Assembly: GCA_029260265.1 (NCBI GenBank)
Contig: JAJDDO010000024.1
Location: forward strand, 124,001-188,000
Source of the DNA: Phycisphaerales bacterium
GTDB taxonomy: Bacteria > Planctomycetota > Phycisphaerae > Phycisphaerales > UBA1924
Length of the DNA: 64,000 nucleotides
Direction: 5' to 3'
In this document: one piece after another, positions 60,221-64,000 of the stretch
Layout of the letters: every line of letters begins with the position of its first letter
How positions within the stretch are numbered: position 1 is the stretch's first letter
Program-made: the position numbers and the translations under genes
The notes under the pieces: generated by a model
The model's database searches: none
The model's input: only the letters and a program-made list of their open reading frames with translations
Told to the model about the DNA's origin: nothing

Positions 60221-60284
60221 TTGCTCAATTCCTGAGGTGGGAAATAGTCCTGTTTGGTTCTGTCGATATTCGCATGGATTCTGA

Positions 60285-62795
60285 TTATTCTGGGCAACCC
60301 GCGTTGAACTCATCGAGGTAGGCGAAAAGGTCTTGGAGGTTGAAGATGCCATCGTTGGTGAAGTCCGCGATCGGATCTGAAGCATTGAAGGCATCGAGGT
60401 AGGCGAAGATGTCCTGAAGATTGATTGCCTCGTCTTGATTAAAATCTGCGATACAGACGGGTTGGTTGGTGGAGGTGATGAGGATTGCTTCGGATCGTTG
60501 GGCGTCTACATTCCATGAGTTGCCGACAATCTGGATGGTGCCGTCGTCTGCGACATCGATCGCGGCCATGTTGAATCCCGAGTATCCGACGGGCACAACG
60601 GGTGTGAGATCGACAAAGCTCTCGGCGCTGCCCGCCCAGATTCCTGGGTGTGAGCCGAGCCCGTCGTCGAACAGTGCGTGCCCGATTTGGAGTCCGCTGT
60701 CGCATTCGGTGAGTGTGCTCTCGAGTGCGCCGGCGGGGTTGATATCAACGAGGGATTCGATCGAGTTGGACCAGATCACCGCATGGGGGCTGTTCCATTG
60801 GTTGATCACGCCGACCTGTTGCCCGTGGGAGGCGGCGTTGATGCTGCTGTTGATTGCGGTGAGTGGGTGGAGATCAACGAAAGAGCTCGATGAGCCCATC
60901 CACATGGCCGCGTGCAAGCCTTGGAATGGGAGAGAGACTGTGCCGTACTGATACTCGCCGTCGACGGCGCTGAGCGACGAGCCTCTGAAGCCCGATGGAT
61001 GGATCGAGAAGGCGGAGTAATGGGTGGGCAGTTGCCAGATGACGGCCTTGCTGTATACATTGCCGACCTCGTCGTCGGTGGTGCCGGTGCCGACGATTGA
61101 GGAGCCGTCTGTTGCGCTCATGAGCGTGTATTCGTAGCCCGAGTAGCTGGTGTCATGGAAGGTGCCGTCGAGTTCCCACCAGCATCCGCGGCGGAAGTAG
61201 CAGGTCTGCCATTGGTGGTTGACATAGCACTGGATGGGTTCCCACCACCACCCGACGAGTTTCTCGCCTGTGAAATCGAGGATGTTTCCGCCCTGCGATC
61301 CGGAGGGGGTGAGGTTGGTTGCGCTTGCAGCGGTGCCTGTCCAGCGTGTTGGATGGTCGATGCCGTTGTACTCCGGTGTATCGAACACCGCGCTGCCCAC
61401 TTGGACACCATTGTCGACACCATTGGCGAATGAACGCTCCGCGTATGAAGGATGCAGGCTTGTCCACACCCAGTTTTCGGGAAGGATTGCAGGCACCTGT
61501 ACATTAATAGTGTATGAGTTACTCTGGATGCTCCCGCATCCATTGGTCGCGATGACGGAGTAGGTTCCGGATTCTTGGACGGTCGCTGATTCAACTCGTA
61601 GCGATGCACTCTGTGCGCCTGTGATCTCGCTGCCGTGTTCGGTGAGCCCGTCGGTAAGCGGTTGCCCGTCAAGCATCCACTGGTAGGTGATCGTGCCGCC
61701 GCCGATAGTGGATACCGAGAGGTTGAGCACGCCGCCGTTCCAGACGGTGGTGTCGGCGGGCTCTGAGGTAAACTGTGGGCATGGGGTGGTGTAGATTGAT
61801 TCGGAGTTGAACGAGCCGCCGCTGAAGTTGTCGCCTCCGGCCACATAGATCCGGTCATCGGTTCCGAGGAATGAAGCGAAGTGGCGTCTGGGCTCGGTCA
61901 TGTCGGGTGCGGTGGCCCATTGGTCGGTCGCGGGGTGATAGACATGGACGGTTTGCATGACGGTCTCTGCGCCGATCGGTCCTGATGAACCGCCGAGGAT
62001 GTAGATACGCCCGTCTGCGCCAAGTGTTGCCTCGTGGTCTGAGAGGGCAACGGGCATGTTTGCGTTGGCGGTTGTAGACCAGCTGTTGGTTGCAAGATCA
62101 TACTGGAGGACTTCGTTGGTGCGAGAGAACCCATCTGGTGAGACGCCGCCGAAGACGAGGATGTGCCCGAGCCCGTCGATGGTCGCTGCGGCGTTGCTCA
62201 AGGCGATGGGCATCGGCGCGATCTGTTCCCAGAGTTCTTGTGGTCCGATGTAGCGTTCGCAGTAGGTCGAGTTGGGGTTCGCGGGTGTGGCGGATTCGCC
62301 GGGGCCTCCACCGAGTGAATAGATCCGTCCTGCGTCATCTGTGCAGAAGGCGAAGTTGCTCGGCGGGGCTTGAGAGCCGCGGTCTGCGTGCTCGTGCCAG
62401 GGCCCTTCGAGTGTGTTCCATTCAAAGGGGGGCTTATCGAAGTTGCCCGGCTCGGAGGGGTCGTCGCCGCCGAAGATGATGATGCGTCCGAGCGCATCCA
62501 CGCCACCGCGTTGACCGAGCACATACCCGTACCCGTCGAAGCCGATTTCTTCGGTCCAGACTGGAGCGTTGATGGGTCGGGAGTAGACGGTCGCGTCTTC
62601 TTGGTCGCTGGGGTTCATCCACGGTGTGCCCCCAAGGATGAAGATCGTTCCATCGAGTTCAAGCCCGAAGGCGTGTGCTTTGGCCGCACCGTTGGTGGGC
62701 AGTGCGCCCTCGTCTTGCCATGTTCCCCAGGGCTGGGCGGTTGCGGTGTTGAGCAGCGATGCAGCGATGGTTAGCTGTGCGAGTGTATTGAGCAT
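60285..62795 (-). CDS. Secreted kelch-like and Ig-like protein with GC-type dockerin
   Basis: 836 residues with a signal peptide (LAQLTIAASLLNTATAQ). Residues about 35-345 are kelch-type beta-propeller blades with GGT, GGDD, GGGPGE, GGVSPDG and GGSSGP turns. An Ig-like domain (about 350-430; WMLDGQPLTDGLTEHGS, ESGTYSVIATNGCGS) follows, then HAF-like propeller repeats (about 440-765), and two dockerin loops ending GCPE. GGAGAAG precedes the ATG at 62795. That ATG overlaps the stop of the gene upstream by one base, so the pair is coupled. Confidence 0.85.
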   Translation of the reverse strand: MLNTLAQLTIAASLLNTATAQPWGTWQDEGALPTNGAAKAHAFGLELDGTIFILGGTPWMNPSDQEDATVYSRPINAPVWTEEIGFDGYGYVLGQRGGVDALGRIIIFGGDDPSEPGNFDKPPFEWNTLEGPWHEHADRGSQAPPSNFAFCTDDAGRIYSLGGGPGESATPANPNSTYCERYIGPQELWEQIAPMPIALSNAAATIDGLGHILVFGGVSPDGFSRTNEVLQYDLATNSWSTTANANMPVALSDHEATLGADGRIYILGGSSGPIGAETVMQTVHVYHPATDQWATAPDMTEPRRHFASFLGTDDRIYVAGGDNFSGGSFNSESIYTTPCPQFTSEPADTTVWNGGVLNLSVSTIGGGTITYQWMLDGQPLTDGLTEHGSEITGAQSASLRVESATVQESGTYSVIATNGCGSIQSNSYTINVQVPAILPENWVWTSLHPSYAERSFANGVDNGVQVGSAVFDTPEYNGIDHPTRWTGTAASATNLTPSGSQGGNILDFTGEKLVGWWWEPIQCYVNHQWQTCYFRRGCWWELDGTFHDTSYSGYEYTLMSATDGSSIVGTGTTDDEVGNVYSKAVIWQLPTHYSAFSIHPSGFRGSSLSAVDGEYQYGTVSLPFQGLHAAMWMGSSSSFVDLHPLTAINSSINAASHGQQVGVINQWNSPHAVIWSNSIESLVDINPAGALESTLTECDSGLQIGHALFDDGLGSHPGIWAGSAESFVDLTPVVPVGYSGFNMAAIDVADDGTIQIVGNSWNVDAQRSEAILITSTNQPVCIADFNQDEAINLQDIFAYLDAFNASDPIADFTNDGIFNLQDLFAYLDEFNAGCPE
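60301..60409. repeat. 109-base identical repeat, copy 2 (dockerin coding)
   Basis: Partner of 58500-58608. It encodes the same dockerin residues in the kelch-like protein gene. The identity is far above that of the flanking sequence, so the copies were exchanged or duplicated recently. Confidence 0.9.
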
Positions 62796-64000
62796 CAGTT
62801 CTTCTCCGTGGGTTTCGTTGGGCAGCCGGCGTTGAATAGATCGAGGTATGCAAAGAGATCCTGGAGATTCAGGGTGTTGTCGTTGGTCATCTCGGCGGTG
62901 GGGTCTGATGAGTTGAATAGTTTGAGATAGGCAAAGACATCTTGAAGGTTGAGGATGCCGTCGTGTGTGAGGTCTGGCGGGCATACATCTGTTGGTGTGA
63001 GCAAGAAGGCGCGGAAGGGGTCACCTGCGAGTGAGCCGACACCGACGATCTGTCCTGATTCATTGATTGCTTTGGCGGTGTTGAGTATCCAGGGCGAGCC
63101 GGCGTCGATCAGCGTATTGAGGTCGCTCATGGTTCCGTCTTCCCAGACGAATGCGCGGTTGTCTGATGTCCCAACAACAATGCCCGCGTCATTGATCGCC
63201 AGTGCGGAGGAGTACTGCTGGGCGAGCACGCCGAGGTCTTTGCGCGTGATGACACCGCCGGAGCCGTCGAGTGTGTAGCGGAAGGCGTGCGTGTCACCGT
63301 TGCTGATTTGGGAGATCCCGACTACTTCGTTGGCGTTGTTGATATCGTGTGCTTGTGACCAGGCACCACCGAGCGTGCCGAGGTCGGTGGGGGTTGTGCC
63401 AACCCAGAGCGTGGCGGTCGGCACGATTGCAGCGGGACGAGTTGCACTGCCGACCGCCCACCCTGAGTTGTTTAGGGACTTTGCGATGGAGTGTGATCCG
63501 CCGTTGAGCTGATCAAGCATGATCAGGCTGCCCATTTCCCAGAGGCATGCCTGCTCGTTTTGGTATCCGCCGGGAGCGGTGACGAACTTTGAACCGACGA
63601 TCTGGAGGCTGGTGTTGACTGATTGAGGCATGAACTCGGCGATCATCATCGGCATGCCGTTCTCATAGATCCATGCGTTTGAGCTCAGGTTGCCGAGCAT
63701 GTAGGAGGCAACGATTGTTTGATCGGTGTCCGTGATGGCGATTGCTTGCGCTTGAGAGTTCGGGCCCATTGTTGTGATCGTCGAGAATACACCGTTGTCG
63801 GAAGTGAAGCCGTGGTAGCGGTAGAGCAGGTCCACGGCGTATCCGGCCGCGACGCCGTGAGCATTGATCGAGGATGCGGCGGTGGCATCGCCGAGGGTTC
63901 CAAGATCGGTTACCGCGTAGTGGTCTGCGCCGTGCGCGAGCGAGAGAACCATCGAGGCTGTGGTGCATCCGAGCAGGAGTGGTCTTTGTGTGGCGTACAT
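62795..64000 (-). CDS. Secreted HAF-repeat protein with GC-type dockerin
   Basis: 401 residues; the ATG occupies the last three bases of the window and appears to be the true start. The signal peptide is LLLGCTTASMVLSLAHG. HAF-type repeats (extracellular, with D-L-G-T-L-G-G and I-N-x-x-G-x-V-V-G patterns) run to about residue 335: LGTLGDATAASSINAHG, LGTLGGAWSQAHDIN, LGVLAQQYSSALAIND. The last 60 residues are dockerin loops (LTHDGILNLQD, MTNDNTLNLQD) ending GCP. It overlaps the next gene by one base. Any promoter lies beyond the window. Confidence 0.85.
   Translation of the reverse strand: MYATQRPLLLGCTTASMVLSLAHGADHYAVTDLGTLGDATAASSINAHGVAAGYAVDLLYRYHGFTSDNGVFSTITTMGPNSQAQAIAITDTDQTIVASYMLGNLSSNAWIYENGMPMMIAEFMPQSVNTSLQIVGSKFVTAPGGYQNEQACLWEMGSLIMLDQLNGGSHSIAKSLNNSGWAVGSATRPAAIVPTATLWVGTTPTDLGTLGGAWSQAHDINNANEVVGISQISNGDTHAFRYTLDGSGGVITRKDLGVLAQQYSSALAINDAGIVVGTSDNRAFVWEDGTMSDLNTLIDAGSPWILNTAKAINESGQIVGVGSLAGDPFRAFLLTPTDVCPPDLTHDGILNLQDVFAYLKLFNSSDPTAEMTNDNTLNLQDLFAYLDLFNAGCPTKPTEKN

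Noticed and set aside
1..64000. CRISPR array, tRNA, rRNA, insertion sequence or prophage
   Set aside because: No regularly spaced repeats, no tRNA T-loop with a matching acceptor stem in the gaps, no transposase or integrase motif in any frame.

Overview
The window looks like one piece of chromosome from a planctomycete of the class Phycisphaerae. The strongest taxonomic signs are five secreted proteins ending in a two-loop 'GC-type' dockerin (repeats of the NLQDxFAYLDxFN type closed by a cysteine), large VWA/MoxR/DUF58 membrane operons, a planctomycete-type cytochrome c (CxxCHGPxxQKGxxRLDS), zinc-ribbon (CPECG) membrane proteins, bactofilins and an Hc1-type histone-like protein. I see no rRNA, tRNA, CRISPR array, insertion sequence or prophage. 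The genus is not resolved.

Layout. 1-9.5 kb: truncated rsmA, a small-molecule kinase-like protein, a histone-like protein, fabZ, a UvrC-like protein with a decayed nuclease domain, manA, a PLP sugar aminotransferase, a PEP-CTERM-like secreted protein, and accB-accC. 9.6-19.6 kb: an ABC permease, an NHL lipoprotein, then a tight run of VWA protein, MoxR ATPase, DUF58 protein and BatA-like protein. 19.6-28 kb: nitroreductase, a large exported protein, a TetR regulator, two tandem DinB-fold enzymes, a cytochrome b562-like protein and a membrane cytochrome c. 27.7-30.3 kb: a TPP riboswitch whose 3' strand is also the ribosome-binding site of a third DinB-fold gene, followed by thiC. 30.5-36 kb: dockerin proteins, an EF-hand protein and small membrane proteins. 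36-48 kb: OsmC, DCC protein, pseudopilin, DoxX, BioY, two bactofilins, pheA, an M29 peptidase, an OmpH/Skp-like protein, lipB, then lpxA, a metallo-beta-lactamase-fold protein, a methyltransferase, rsfS and aroB. 49.7-54.6 kb: a ParA-type ATPase fused to an AMPK-type glycogen-binding domain, a MinD-like protein with no P-loop, and a convergent coiled-coil protein. 54.7-58.4 kb: pseudouridine synthase, YihY-type membrane protein, double-ACT protein and nuoB. 58.5-64 kb: three large secreted dockerin proteins on the minus strand.

Main observations. (1) The ParA-CBM48 fusion keeps the sugar-contacting residues known from AMPK beta and sits beside a degenerate MinD-like paralogue; it could be a positioning system for a polyglucan granule. 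(2) The TPP riboswitch controls a DinB-fold protein of unknown function together with thiC. (3) Many genes have a TAnnnT box 5-8 bases before the start codon and no ribosome-binding site, suggesting frequent leaderless transcripts. (4) The plus strand changes from C-rich to G-rich at about 34.3-36 kb whatever the gene direction, an origin-like or rearrangement-like switch. (5) Two adjacent dockerin genes share a 109-base identical segment.

Gene identities come from reading motifs and domain order; no database search was run. Start codons were chosen from ribosome-binding sites, -10 boxes, overlap with neighbours and family start points.
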